Part shown: piece after piece, positions 20,727-31,391 of the stretch
Layout: every line of letters starts with the position of its first letter
Position numbering within the stretch: position 1 is the stretch's first letter
Assembly (NCBI RefSeq): GCF_016919165.1
Contig: NZ_JAFFPS010000063.1
Location: 1-64,000, forward strand
Direction of reading: 5' to 3'
From: Leptospira chreensis
GTDB lineage: Bacteria > Spirochaetota > Leptospiria > Leptospirales > Leptospiraceae
Length of the DNA stretch: 64,000 nucleotides
Made by a program: the position numbers and the translations under genes
The notes under the pieces: model-generated
Told to the model about the DNA's origin: nothing
The model's input: the letters and a program-made list of their open reading frames with translations, nothing else
Databases searched by the model: none

Positions 20727-22633
20727 AACGAATCCTTTTTGTCCTTTTGTCTATGTTTTGTTTTGGATCTTGTTTCGACTCCCTTCTGCCTTATAAATCT
20801 GTTAAATGGTCCCAAGGATGGGAATACCGGTTCCTCACGGAAGAGGAGATAACTTATTTCCAACCAGCCATCGAAGACCTGTCCTTAGATTACCAACCTT
20901 ACCACATACCATATGTTAGTTTAGAAAAACCAATGCCAAAATTCCTTTCAGCTCGGATTCGTTTTCGAGATCCTTTAGGATATGCAGAGTCTTCGCTTTT
21001 ACTTCGCGGCCTGGTTACTTTTTTTGATGCCTACTGTGGAGATGTAAAATTACAGTCTGAGTTTTTTTATACACCTCCCTCGGATCCTTTGATCGGGGAG
21101 GGAGTCATCACTTACAATCGTAATTTTATACCCATTTTACAACTCCCCAAAGAATGTTTGGGAAGGAATCTCTACATTGTATTTTTTTCAGAAGGGATTT
21201 TACCTTTGGGTTTTTCTGAACCACCGTTATACGGAGATCCCACACACCATCATAAGGCCATTGCCAACAGGACTCAGGCATTTGCCTCTCTCGGATTTTT
21301 GTTTTTGATTTTGGGACTGTTTTCTTTTTATCTCTTTGAACGCCGTAGAAAAAAACAATTACTCGCTTTCACTTGGTTTTCCTGTACTTCGGGAATTCAT
21401 TTTTTGTCCCAGTCTGGTTTTTTTGGATTTTTCTATTACGATTCCATCCTTCCCAGTTTTATCATTTTTATTTTTACATTATTTTTAATACCGATCAGTT
21501 GTTTGTATTTTTTTGATCAATTGATTGGATCCAATCGTTGGAATGTCATTCGGATGTTGTGGCAGTTCCATGTTTTGTTTTCAATTGTGATTTTGACATT
21601 GGCTTTTACGGAAACGATTTCCATGTCCATGGCCCTTGTGACTTTCATTTGGTTGTGTTTGCCAACACTCGTCATTCAAATCATTGTGGCTTGGAGCCAA
21701 ATGGCCGCCAAAAAACCAAAAGCCATTTTACTTGTAATCGGTGCCTCTGCCCTTTTTATTCTGAATGCCCATGATATCCTTTCTTCCCTTGGAATTTTGG
21801 ACTCAGTGCCAAGGTCTTCACATTGGGGATTTTTTATTTTTGTGATTTGCCTCACCCTTTACGGTGAAAACTTATTTCGTAATTCAGAAATCAAATATGG
21901 GACTTTACAAAAGGAAATTGTTACTGCGGCCAGAATCCAAAATGCCATCCTTCCACCTTCTCCACCGCGTTGGGAGCCCATGGATATCAATGTATACTAC
22001 CAACCATCCCATGAAGTAGGGGGAGACTTCTACGACTTTCAAGCATTAGGTGGAAAGAGGTTTGGAATCCTAATCGCCGATGTCGTCGGGCATGGACTTG
22101 GAGCATCCATCATTGCTTCTCTTTCCAAGTTTGCTTTTTTCCAACATTACAAACATTGGTCGAACCCCTCTTTTTTACTTTCCGCAATGAATGAAGATTT
22201 GGTGAAAAAATCCTTTGGTCGTTTTACCACTGCCACTTACTTTCATATTGATTTGGAATCCAAAAAATTTATGGTTTCGAGTGCAGGCCATCCTTCCTTT
22301 TTCCATTGGAAATCGGAATCGAAAGAGCTAGTAGAAATCAAACCCAAAGGAAAACCCCTCGGCATTTTATCTGGGCTCACTTATGGGGAAGAGGAATATC
22401 CTTTTAAACCAGGGGACCAATTTTTGTTTTTCACCGATGGACTGACAGAGGAAGAAAATGCAGACCGTTTGGAATACGGAGAAAAACGTTTGGCCAAATC
22501 CTTTTTAGAAACGATTGCTAAAGATCCCATTGACCCTATGGCTAAGTTACTGGAGGACTTTCATTATTTTACAGGCCTTGCGGGGGCTCCACATGATGAC
22601 ATTACCATCATTCACTTACATGTGAAGGCATAA
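20708..22633 (+). CDS. Membrane-bound SpoIIE/RsbU-type PP2C phosphatase
   Basis: Encodes 641 residues. The N-terminus has a lipoprotein-like signal (LLSMFCFGSC). An exported domain covers about residues 20-190 and about seven hydrophobic helices cover about 195-390. A short linker (EIVTAARIQNAILPP) leads to a SpoIIE phosphatase domain with GGDFYDF, IADVVGHGLGAS, FFTDGLTEEEN and APHDDITII, so the metal-binding Asp residues are present. Such proteins dephosphorylate STAS antagonists in partner-switching pathways. The exported-plus-7TM layout resembles 7TM-DISM receptors. A terminator-like hairpin follows its stop. The signal sensed is unknown. Confidence 0.87.
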   Translation: MERSYVKRILFVLLSMFCFGSCFDSLLPYKSVKWSQGWEYRFLTEEEITYFQPAIEDLSLDYQPYHIPYVSLEKPMPKFLSARIRFRDPLGYAESSLLLRGLVTFFDAYCGDVKLQSEFFYTPPSDPLIGEGVITYNRNFIPILQLPKECLGRNLYIVFFSEGILPLGFSEPPLYGDPTHHHKAIANRTQAFASLGFLFLILGLFSFYLFERRRKKQLLAFTWFSCTSGIHFLSQSGFFGFFYYDSILPSFIIFIFTLFLIPISCLYFFDQLIGSNRWNVIRMLWQFHVLFSIVILTLAFTETISMSMALVTFIWLCLPTLVIQIIVAWSQMAAKKPKAILLVIGASALFILNAHDILSSLGILDSVPRSSHWGFFIFVICLTLYGENLFRNSEIKYGTLQKEIVTAARIQNAILPPSPPRWEPMDINVYYQPSHEVGGDFYDFQALGGKRFGILIADVVGHGLGASIIASLSKFAFFQHYKHWSNPSFLLSAMNEDLVKKSFGRFTTATYFHIDLESKKFMVSSAGHPSFFHWKSESKELVEIKPKGKPLGILSGLTYGEEEYPFKPGDQFLFFTDGLTEEENADRLEYGEKRLAKSFLETIAKDPIDPMAKLLEDFHYFTGLAGAPHDDITIIHLHVKA

Positions 22634-22635
22634 AA

Positions 22636-22661
22636 AAAGCCTTGGTTTGACCCAAGGCTTT
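22636..22661 (-). terminator. Rho-independent terminator of the groESL operon
   Basis: A 10-bp perfect stem, AAAGCCTTGG (22636-22645) with CCAAGGCTTT (22652-22661), has a six-base loop. Read on the minus strand it is followed by a run of seven T, as expected for terminating groEL. On the plus strand the T-run is short, so it may only partly stop the phosphatase transcript. Confidence 0.8.
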
Positions 22662-22719
22662 GGCTTAGCGATAAAACTGATAAAACAATCTTACCGCTAA
22701 AGACGAACGTGCGGATGAT

Positions 22720-24372
<1,653 letters not shown>

Positions 24373-24388
24373 TTATTTCCTTTTATGA

Positions 24389-24679
24389 TTAGTTTGTAAC
24401 AACACCGAGGATGTCGCTTTCACGGATGATGAGTAAATCACGTCCGCCTTGTTTGATTTCAGTTCCGGAATATTTTCCGTAAAGAACTGTATCTCCTACC
24501 TTTACTTCTAAAGGAATGAGTTTTCCGTCTTCGTAACGTCCTTGTCCAACAGCGATGATTTTACCTTCTTGTGGTTTTTCTTTTGCTGTGTCTGGGACGA
24601 TGATGGATCCGATTTTTTCTTCCGACTCATTCTTTGGCTCTACGACCACTCGGTCGCCTAAAGGTTTGATTGATGCCAT
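24389..24679 (-). CDS. groS: Co-chaperonin GroES
   Basis: Lid of the GroEL chamber, 96 residues as usual. [12 protein letters not shown] at the start, the mobile-loop region around [20 protein letters not shown], and [15 protein letters not shown] are family hallmarks. A strong ribosome-binding site AAGGAG precedes the ATG at 24679. A CIRCE operator lies about 40-67 bases upstream, so HrcA repression and heat-shock induction are likely. It is first in the groES-groEL operon. Confidence 0.97.
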   Translation of the reverse strand: MASIKPLGDRVVVEPKNESEEKIGSIIVPDTAKEKPQEGKIIAVGQGRYEDGKLIPLEVKVGDTVLYGKYSGTEIKQGGRDLLIIRESDILGVVTN

Positions 24680-24719
24680 GAGTAACTCCTTGTATGCAAT
24701 CTACTAATAATACTCAGGC

Positions 24720-24746
24720 TTAGCACCATTTCAAAAAGAGTGCTAA
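24720..24746. promoter_or_regulatory. CIRCE operator (HrcA-binding inverted repeat)
   Basis: TTAGCACCA, nine spacer bases, GAGTGCTAA. The consensus is TTAGCACTC-N9-GAGTGCTAA; the right half is perfect and the left half differs only at its last two bases. It sits upstream of groES at the normal place, which predicts HrcA control of the operon. hrcA itself is not in the window. Confidence 0.93.
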
Positions 24747-24817
24747 ACCTGAATACCATGAAAGGATTGGGTCAAGGATTCGTCAAGCACTTCCAGCCAA
24801 AGAGTGCCAAAATGGGT

Positions 24818-26401
24818 TTAGAACCCGAATAGTCCTGTTTTTTTGCGTTTCGATCCCCGTTTGGGGGTGACACCGAGCATTCCAAGAAGTCCCCTTGTGA
24901 CCTCTTTGGCAACCGTGCGGCCCACTTCCCGGGCGAGCGGGTTTTTGGAAAGGGCCTCTACAAAACTCGAATCTTCTTTTTCTTTGGTGCGTTTGTTTTT
25001 AGTTTTTTTCTCACCAGACTCTTCTTCGGCGGCCTCAGTTTCGTCGGCGATGGTTTCCATTTTTTTGGAAAGCATTTCGTGGGCACTTTCCCGATCGAGT
25101 GTGGTTTGGTATTTTTTCACCAAATCGGATTTTTTAATTTTTGCATCCAGTTCGTCTGGGTTTAGAATTCCCATCCTTGAAGCCGGTGGTGCGAGGAGGG
25201 TGCGAACGAGGGGAGTCGGTGTTCCTTTGGGGCTAAGTGCTGTGATAAAAGCCTCGCCAATTCCTAGTTCCGTGATCACTTCTTTGGTATCATAAAATTC
25301 GGTTTCGGGATAATTTTCAGAAGCAGTTTTTATCGCCTTGCGGTCGTTTGCTGTGAAAGCGCGAAGGGCATGTTGGATTTTTAAGCCCAGTTGGGCTAAA
25401 ATCTCTTTCGGTAAGTCTGTGGGGGATTGGGTACAAAATATGATTCCCACACCTTTGGAACGAATGAGACGCACCATGGTTTCTAATTGTTTGAGTAAGT
25501 CACTCGAAGCTTCATCAAAAACTAAGTGGGCTTCATCGATGAATAAAACCAGTTTTGGTTTTTCCAAATCACCTTCTTCTGGAAAACTCGCATAAATTTC
25601 TGTGAGGAGAGACAACATAAAAGTAGAGAATAGGCGGGGTTTGGTTTGGATGTCAGTCAGACGAATGACGGATACATTTCCTTTTTTAGATTCGGAATGT
25701 GTCAGATCGTTCACATCAAAAGAAGGTTCTCCAAAAAAATCTTCTCCCCCTTGGCCTTCGAGTTCAATGAGTTTTCGTAAGATGATAGAGATACTTTGTG
25801 AAGAAACCGTTCCGTATTCTTTTTCCAATTCTTCTTTGCCAGCATCGTTGATGTATTGGAGGGCTTTTTTAAAATCTTTTGTATCTAAAATGGGAAGACC
25901 CAAATCATCACAGTATTTAAAAACTAGAGAGACCACACTGCTTTGTGTATCATTCAATTCTAAAATTCTTGAGATAAGGACAGGTCCAAATTCCGCGATG
26001 GTGGCACGAAGGCGTACTCCCGGCTCTTTGGATAGAGACAAAAATTCTACGGGATAAGAAGAAGGTTTCCAATCAATTCCGAGAGCCTTGGTCCGTTCTT
26101 TGATTTTATCGTTTTCTTCCCCGGGCTCAGCCAGGCCCGAAAGATCTCCCTTAATGTCCATAAGGACCACGGGCACTCCGGCTTCGGAGAGAGACTCGGT
26201 GAGGAGTTGGAGGGTTTTGGTTTTACCGGTTCCCGTGGCACCAGCGATCAGACCATGCCTGTTGAGAGTGGAGAGGGGGATGGAAACGGAAGCATCTTTA
26301 TGTGTTTCTCCATCGAAGATTCCCGCCCCAAGATAGAGAGATCCTTTGGATGGATATCCTTCGTTGATTTTAGAAACAAATACATCTGATTTTTTAGCCA
26401 C
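24818..26401 (-). CDS. HerA-like ATPase of the DUF853/YjgR family
   Basis: Encodes 527 residues from a GTG at 26401, which has AAGGAG six bases before it; the longer frame starting at 26482 has no such site. GLIAGATGTGKTKTLQLL is Walker A, LVLFIDEAHLVFDEA is Walker B, and GIIFCTQSPTDLP with LKIQHALRAFTANDR is typical of the HerA/FtsK-type DUF853 family. The C-terminal about 100 residues are Lys/Glu-rich and end with KRGSKRKKTGLFGF. It was once annotated as a DNA-pumping helicase by homology, but the family's true substrate is unsettled. It is transcribed toward groES and may be a separate unit. Confidence 0.88.
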   Translation of the reverse strand: MAKKSDVFVSKINEGYPSKGSLYLGAGIFDGETHKDASVSIPLSTLNRHGLIAGATGTGKTKTLQLLTESLSEAGVPVVLMDIKGDLSGLAEPGEENDKIKERTKALGIDWKPSSYPVEFLSLSKEPGVRLRATIAEFGPVLISRILELNDTQSSVVSLVFKYCDDLGLPILDTKDFKKALQYINDAGKEELEKEYGTVSSQSISIILRKLIELEGQGGEDFFGEPSFDVNDLTHSESKKGNVSVIRLTDIQTKPRLFSTFMLSLLTEIYASFPEEGDLEKPKLVLFIDEAHLVFDEASSDLLKQLETMVRLIRSKGVGIIFCTQSPTDLPKEILAQLGLKIQHALRAFTANDRKAIKTASENYPETEFYDTKEVITELGIGEAFITALSPKGTPTPLVRTLLAPPASRMGILNPDELDAKIKKSDLVKKYQTTLDRESAHEMLSKKMETIADETEAAEEESGEKKTKNKRTKEKEDSSFVEALSKNPLAREVGRTVAKEVTRGLLGMLGVTPKRGSKRKKTGLFGF

Positions 26402-26570
26402 TGCCGTCTCCTTGAATCCTCTATTTCTTTTGGTTTTCGTACCCAAGTCAATGTTTTCTATCGCAAGGGAAACCACCGTCATCTATCCGAATGGGGAATC
26501 CCAAGAATAAATTTCTCGTACTCGTACTAATATGGTTTGAGTTTTTCGAATTTCTTTTTAAGGTTAGGAT

Positions 26571-28982
26571 GTGGCACGTTTCCAATTTTTGTTTCTTTCT
26601 AAACTGGTATTTTTTTCTCTCATCCTCTCTGTTTTCCTCCAATGCAACCGTTCCATCCCCACCTTAGCACCGGCAAAGACCATCCAGGCAGGAATTTTGG
26701 ATCTTTCCAAGGAAGACCCAAAAACACTGGATCCTTTTCCTCTTGCGGGGGAGTGGGAAGCCTTCCCGGGAGAACTTCCTGAAACCGAAGAAGAGTTTAA
26801 GGCCTTAGATAAAAAGGAACCAATCCGACTTGCCGTCCCTGCTTACTGGGTGAACCAAAACCTTCCCGCACATGGATTTGTCACCTACCGTTTGAAATTA
26901 AAAGTAAACGACCCTTTAAACTTAATGTTCTATCTTCGGGAAACTTCTTCGGCTTACAGGGCCTACTATCTGAATGCGGAACGGGGACTTGTTTTACTTG
27001 GTTCGGCAGGTAAGGTTTCCAAAACCAAAGAAGGGTCTGTCGGATATTATTTGGAAACAGCTCGTTCGTTTCGGGCTACACCTTCTACGGTTCTCTATTT
27101 ACAAATCTCCAACTATCTTTATTCGCGGGGTGGTCCGTACTACTCACCAGTGTTCGGGGAAGTGGGAAAAACCCTTTTGTATCTTCGTTTCAAGGAACGA
27201 AAAAAAGCATTTTTCTTTGCGACGTTTCTCATACTTGCGATCTCACATTTGTTTTTATACATCCACCGCAGAAAAGACAAAGCACCTCTTTGGTTTTCTT
27301 TACTTTGTCTCTCCTGGCTTCTTCGCATTTTGCTTTTTGATCGGGTTTCGAGGGATTGGTTTATGGCCTCAGATTGGCTCGAGATGCTCCAAATCCGATT
27401 GGAATACATTGCCTTTTGTGGGATCCAAGTGTTTAGCCTTTTGTTTTTCTTTCAAAACCAAAAGAACTTCCTTCCTCAAAAGTACAAACGTTATCTTATG
27501 ATTCCTATCCTATTGGAATTTTTAATCATCGCCACAACACCATACGCTGTGTACACCAAACTTTTGATTTTCAGCCAGGCCTATATGGCGGTCATTCTTG
27601 TGATTGCGATGGTGGCTGCCTTTCGTTCTTGTTTGCAAAAAGAATCGAGGTTTGTAGGCGGAATGATTTTGTTTGGCACGACCCTCATTCTTTCTGCGAC
27701 CATTTATGACTCCGTTGTATTTTTCAAACGTTGGGATTTGCCCATGTTAACGGAGCTTGGATTTGCTATTTTTTGTATGTGCCTTGCCATTGTGATCTCC
27801 AAACAAAATGCACATACTTGGGAGACTGCCGAATACCTAACACTCAACTTACGTAAAGAAGTGGAATGGAAAACCTTGGAACTCAAAAAAGAAAAGGAAA
27901 AAGCCGAAAAAACAGGGGAGCTCAAAGATAAGTTTATCTCCATTGTTTCTCACGATATTAGATCTCCACTTTTTGGAATCTCTTCTGTATTCAATTTACT
28001 TACTGAATCTCCACCTTCTCTTTCTCCAGAAAGAGCAAAACAAGTGCTTGGTGAGGCATCCACGGGACTCAAAAACATCCTCAGTATGGTCGAAGAACTC
28101 ATCAAATATTCCCGGTTCCAAAACGCTTCCGTATTTCCGGATTACCAACTTTTTGATTTCCGCCAAATCACAGACCAACTCATCGAAAGGGTTCAGGAAA
28201 TGGCAAAACCCAAAAACATTTCCATCATCACCCATATCGAAGAATCCTCCATTGGAATTGGGGATCCCAACTTAATCGAACATTTGATTTGGAACTTACT
28301 CACGAATGCAGTGAAGTTTACCAAAGAATCAGGAACTGTGGAAATCTCTCTCACCGAAAAAGACAAACATTGGAACTTGAAGGTGGTGGATACGGGGATT
28401 GGAATGCCACCATACTGGGCTGAACATATTTTGGAAGAGGGGTTTCTTTTCGTTAGAAAGGGGACTGCCGATGAAATGGGAGCAGGGGTTGGCCTTGCTT
28501 TTTGTAAAGAAGTAGCGGAACGCCACGGCGCCGAACTCATTTTTCATTCCGAAGAAGACAAGGGAAGTTCTGTTCAACTCCTACTTCCTAACTTTGAGAA
28601 GATTGTTCTTGTTCTGGATGACAATCCAGGATACAGAAAACAAATTCGCAAAGTATTGAAAGACCTACCTTGTATTCTCTGGGAAGAAGAATACCCCGAT
28701 CATGCCCTGCTTTCTGTGGGTCGTTTGAAACCAGACCTTATCATCGTGGACTTTTCCATGCCAGAAAGAACAGGAATCGATTTCTTAAGGGATCTATATT
28801 CCAATTCCGAAATGGAGGAAATTCGATCCCTTCTTGTTTCGAGTTCCCATACCGATCCAAACACGGGATACAAATTGGAAGCGACTGTGATTGAAATTGG
28901 TGGAGATGCTTTTCTTACAAAAACATCTCCCGATGCGAAGTTGGTAGAACTAGTGAAACGATTGTTAGACCTAGAAGTCTAG
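26571..28982 (+). CDS. Hybrid sensor histidine kinase with DISM-type sensor and C-terminal receiver
   Basis: Encodes 803 residues from a GTG start. Domains in order: a lipoprotein-like signal ending LSVFLQC; a 7TMR-DISM extracellular-type domain (about 30-205, with LAGEWEAFPGEL and GFVTYRLKLKV); about seven membrane helices (210-405); a coiled linker; HisKA with FISIVSHDIRSPLFG (His461); HATPase_c with NLLTNAVKFT, DTGIGMPP and GAGVGLAF; and a receiver with IIVDFSMPERTG (Asp727). All catalytic residues are intact. Its stop overlaps the stop of the convergent LuxR-type regulator, a likely but unproven partner. The ligand of the DISM domain is unknown. Confidence 0.9.
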   Translation: MARFQFLFLSKLVFFSLILSVFLQCNRSIPTLAPAKTIQAGILDLSKEDPKTLDPFPLAGEWEAFPGELPETEEEFKALDKKEPIRLAVPAYWVNQNLPAHGFVTYRLKLKVNDPLNLMFYLRETSSAYRAYYLNAERGLVLLGSAGKVSKTKEGSVGYYLETARSFRATPSTVLYLQISNYLYSRGGPYYSPVFGEVGKTLLYLRFKERKKAFFFATFLILAISHLFLYIHRRKDKAPLWFSLLCLSWLLRILLFDRVSRDWFMASDWLEMLQIRLEYIAFCGIQVFSLLFFFQNQKNFLPQKYKRYLMIPILLEFLIIATTPYAVYTKLLIFSQAYMAVILVIAMVAAFRSCLQKESRFVGGMILFGTTLILSATIYDSVVFFKRWDLPMLTELGFAIFCMCLAIVISKQNAHTWETAEYLTLNLRKEVEWKTLELKKEKEKAEKTGELKDKFISIVSHDIRSPLFGISSVFNLLTESPPSLSPERAKQVLGEASTGLKNILSMVEELIKYSRFQNASVFPDYQLFDFRQITDQLIERVQEMAKPKNISIITHIEESSIGIGDPNLIEHLIWNLLTNAVKFTKESGTVEISLTEKDKHWNLKVVDTGIGMPPYWAEHILEEGFLFVRKGTADEMGAGVGLAFCKEVAERHGAELIFHSEEDKGSSVQLLLPNFEKIVLVLDDNPGYRKQIRKVLKDLPCILWEEEYPDHALLSVGRLKPDLIIVDFSMPERTGIDFLRDLYSNSEMEEIRSLLVSSSHTDPNTGYKLEATVIEIGGDAFLTKTSPDAKLVELVKRLLDLEV

Positions 28983-29599
28983 ATTAACATTTGTTCTTTG
29001 GCACGACCTATAAGTTCCGCCACTGTTTTGGCGTTAAATCGGTCTTTCAGTCTTCCCACATGGTATTCGACTGTCCTTTTGGATAGGCCAATCTCTGTTC
29101 CAATTTCTTGGTAAGTTTTCCCATGTCCCAGAAGGGTCAAAATTTGTTTTTCCTTTTTGTTCGCAACCTTTCCATCTTGGGGTTTGCGATTGAAACTAAG
29201 TTTTAGGTTTTTGGAATAAACGGTTTTTCCGGCCGCAATTTCATTTAGGTTCTTCGTTAAACTACTCAGATCATCACTTTTTAAAAGGTATCCGTCCACC
29301 CCAGCCTCAATCGCCGAATGAACAATGGGTTGTTCGTCTAGCATGGTGAGAGTGACTACCTTTAGGTTCGGGTGTTCTTTTTTCCAATCCTTCACCATAT
29401 TGAGGACGTTTTCTCCCGGAATCCTTAAATCAAGTAGGACAAAGTCGGGTCTAGTTTCGTTCAAAAGGCCTACAATTTGCGAAGAATGTTCCGCTTCGCC
29501 TACAACTTCAAAATCAGCCGAAGAATTCACAACATGTTTGACCCCGACTCGAGTCACAGCGTGGTCTTCAACCAGTAATACCTTCTTTTTAGGTGTCAT
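28979..29599 (-). CDS. NarL/FixJ-type response regulator with LuxR HTH
   Basis: Encodes 206 residues from the ATG at 29599, preceded by AAAGGGA. The longer frame to 29713 is rejected, as it adds a non-homologous N-terminus. The receiver domain has LLVEDHAVTR (acidic pair Glu11-Asp12), FVLLDLRIPG with phospho-acceptor Asp57, TLTML, and the Lys of YLLKSDD. A C-terminal LuxR-type HTH (KKEKQILTLLGHGKTYQEIG, then LSKRTVEYHVGRLKDRF) binds DNA. It is convergent with the hybrid kinase. It is divergent from the cyclic-nucleotide-binding gene across 187 bases that hold no further gene. Confidence 0.92.
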   Translation of the reverse strand: MTPKKKVLLVEDHAVTRVGVKHVVNSSADFEVVGEAEHSSQIVGLLNETRPDFVLLDLRIPGENVLNMVKDWKKEHPNLKVVTLTMLDEQPIVHSAIEAGVDGYLLKSDDLSSLTKNLNEIAAGKTVYSKNLKLSFNRKPQDGKVANKKEKQILTLLGHGKTYQEIGTEIGLSKRTVEYHVGRLKDRFNAKTVAELIGRAKEQMLI

Positions 29600-29786
29600 A
29601 TATTTCCCTTTCTTTGGAATCAGGAACCTTTTGTTCCTAGCGTTTCCCCCTAGTAGACGAAGGGAATTGCAAATATTAGTACTATTCCGTTCCGTTTGTC
29701 CATAAAAAATCATGGGTCTATCTACTTAATTTTCTCTTGCAAATTAGCGAATTTCCCCCATTTTCAGAGAAATCCTAGGAGTATGA

Positions 29787-30257
29787 ATGAATACTAAAGT
29801 AGAGAGTCTCAAAAAAATATATCTCTTCCAAAAGTTAAACCAAGACGAACTGTTACACATTGCTGAGAAGATCCGGGAAGTCCACCTACCTCCTAGAAAT
29901 GTTTTGTATGATATAGGAGAGGAAGCGGAATCCATGTACATCGTAAAGTATGGAACTTTACAAATTTCCACTGCCACAAGCGACGGGGACGATGTAAACC
30001 TCCTCACTCTCGGAGAAGGGGATCACTTTGGGGAATTGCCTTTTTTTGATGATGAAAAACGCTCCGCGAAAGTGGAAGCCAAAGAGAATTCTGAATTATA
30101 CGAACTTCGCTACTCTGATTTGCACGATATGTTTTCAAAAAACAAAGAAATGGAGCTCAAATTCTACAAGGAAGTGACCCATTATTACATCCGCAGACTC
30201 CGAAAGCTCACCCACGACTTGGCTTATGCTCGGGAACTTCGGAAACGATTTGCTTAA
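29787..30257 (+). CDS. Cyclic-nucleotide-binding domain protein
   Basis: Encodes 156 residues, a single cNMP-binding domain without a DNA-binding HTH. The beta-roll motif is clear (KYGTLQISTATSDGDDVNLL). The phosphate-binding cassette reads GEGDHFGELPFFDDEKRSAKVEA with the Glu and Arg-Ser-Ala that contact the cyclic nucleotide, so ligand binding is plausible. The C-terminal helix (EVTHYYIRRLRKLTHDLAYA) is like the CRP dimer helix. It may act by protein contact rather than at DNA. Confidence 0.88.
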   Translation: MNTKVESLKKIYLFQKLNQDELLHIAEKIREVHLPPRNVLYDIGEEAESMYIVKYGTLQISTATSDGDDVNLLTLGEGDHFGELPFFDDEKRSAKVEAKENSELYELRYSDLHDMFSKNKEMELKFYKEVTHYYIRRLRKLTHDLAYARELRKRFA

Positions 30258-30352
30258 AGCCACAAAAGAGACAAAATGAATTCAATTTAGGATTTTTTAT
30301 CGACTACTTTCGAAAAAACCTTTTCCATTCCTCAGTTTCTTCCTATTACAGC

Positions 30353-30379
30353 TAAGGAATGGGTTTCGGATTCCGATAC
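30353..30379 (+). promoter_or_regulatory. Candidate sigma-28 (FliA-type) promoter upstream of the flaA operon
   Basis: TAAG (30353-30356), a 15-base spacer, and TCCGATAC (30372-30379) resemble the FliA consensus TAAA-N15-GCCGATAA, with three of four and six of eight matches at the exact spacing. It lies 28 bases before the ATG of the PUR-domain gene that leads into flaA2-flaA1. This is a pattern match by eye and needs a transcript start to confirm. Confidence 0.35.
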
Positions 30380-30407
30380 TATTTACGTAGGCAGGGAGAA
30401 GGAATGC

Positions 30408-30647
30408 ATGGTGGACCCCGAAATCCTAACCGAGAAGATCGTAACACAAAATAAGACTTTCTTGGTGGATTTGAAGAAGAACCAGGCGGGATTCTACCTG
30501 AAAGTATCGGAGTGGTCGAATAGCAAAAAGTCCTCGATCTTTCTACCGGCAGAAGGAATCGATCGTATGATCGAAATCTTGAATCAATTTAAAAGCCGGA
30601 TATCCGATAATGAGAATACGAAAGACCCGGAGTTAGGAGCCTTTTAG
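30408..30647 (+). CDS. PUR-domain nucleic-acid-binding protein (PurA/BpuR-like, DUF3276)
   Basis: A 79-residue single-repeat PUR protein. NKTFLVDLKKNQAGFYLKVS, then IFLPAEGIDRMIEILNQF, matches the beta-strand and helix pattern of the PUR fold, as in the Borrelia PUR-domain regulator BpuR and other DUF3276 proteins. These bind DNA and RNA as dimers. The ATG follows GGGAGAAGGA. It precedes flaA2 by 11 bases, so the three genes are likely one transcript. A role in regulating flagellar mRNA is inference only. Confidence 0.8.
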   Translation: MVDPEILTEKIVTQNKTFLVDLKKNQAGFYLKVSEWSNSKKSSIFLPAEGIDRMIEILNQFKSRISDNENTKDPELGAF

Positions 30648-30658
30648 GAGTGAGTTTC

Positions 30659-31375
30659 ATGGGGAAATTAGGAATGACCAAACTGTTGTTAGGCCTCTTC
30701 CTTTCAATAGGAATGTTGTACGCACAGGCAGATACTGGCGGACAAAATACAGCTAACACTGCAAATGATGAGGACAGCCCTCTCAGAAAAATCGTTTTAG
30801 ATGATTTTGAAGAGGCTGAGGACTGGAGAGTGAAAGCTACCACTCCACTCGGAGAAACAAGAACTTTGAAACTCGTTCAACGCGGGCTCATCAAAGATGT
30901 ATTCGATGAAAAAACCGTTCCAGAAGATGGCGGGGACAAACTCGAAAAAAACCATATTTTAGGAGTCAAAACACATTTTGCTGCTAAAGGATTGGATCGT
31001 GTGGAACTTTATCCTCCGCATGAATACATCATCAAAGGGAAAGTAAGACAAATCTCTGTTTGGGTTCTAGGTAGAAAGTTCAGACATACTTTATTTGCAA
31101 AATTTAGAGATTATAAAGACGTAACGCATAATATCCGTTTGGGTCGATTGGATTTCTTCGGATGGAGAAAACTAACGGCTACAATCCCTGGGTTTATTCC
31201 ACAAAGTACAAGATTTGCACTTTTGGATAAAAACCTTCATTTCGTTTCTCTCTTCGTGACATCTGATGTTCATGAAGTAGCAGGGGACTTCTACTTTTAT
31301 GTAGATGACCTCCAAGTGAGAACCGACAGATCCGAAGCTAAATACCCTGGATCTGAAATTAAGGACAACTGGTAA
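30659..31375 (+). CDS. flaA2: Flagellar filament outer layer protein FlaA2
   Basis: Encodes 238 residues and is exported ([20 protein letters not shown], then YAQA). The FlaA fold is recognisable from [19 protein letters not shown], then [38 protein letters not shown], and [10 protein letters not shown]. FlaA proteins sheath the periplasmic flagella of spirochaetes and are needed for the filament shape and motility of Leptospira. It is upstream of the larger homologue. The published Leptospira order, flaA2 before flaA1, supports the name. The ATG at 30659 is chosen with AGGAG eight bases before it. Confidence 0.88.
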   Translation: MGKLGMTKLLLGLFLSIGMLYAQADTGGQNTANTANDEDSPLRKIVLDDFEEAEDWRVKATTPLGETRTLKLVQRGLIKDVFDEKTVPEDGGDKLEKNHILGVKTHFAAKGLDRVELYPPHEYIIKGKVRQISVWVLGRKFRHTLFAKFRDYKDVTHNIRLGRLDFFGWRKLTATIPGFIPQSTRFALLDKNLHFVSLFVTSDVHEVAGDFYFYVDDLQVRTDRSEAKYPGSEIKDNW

Positions 31376-31391
31376 GCGGGAGAAAGGAACA

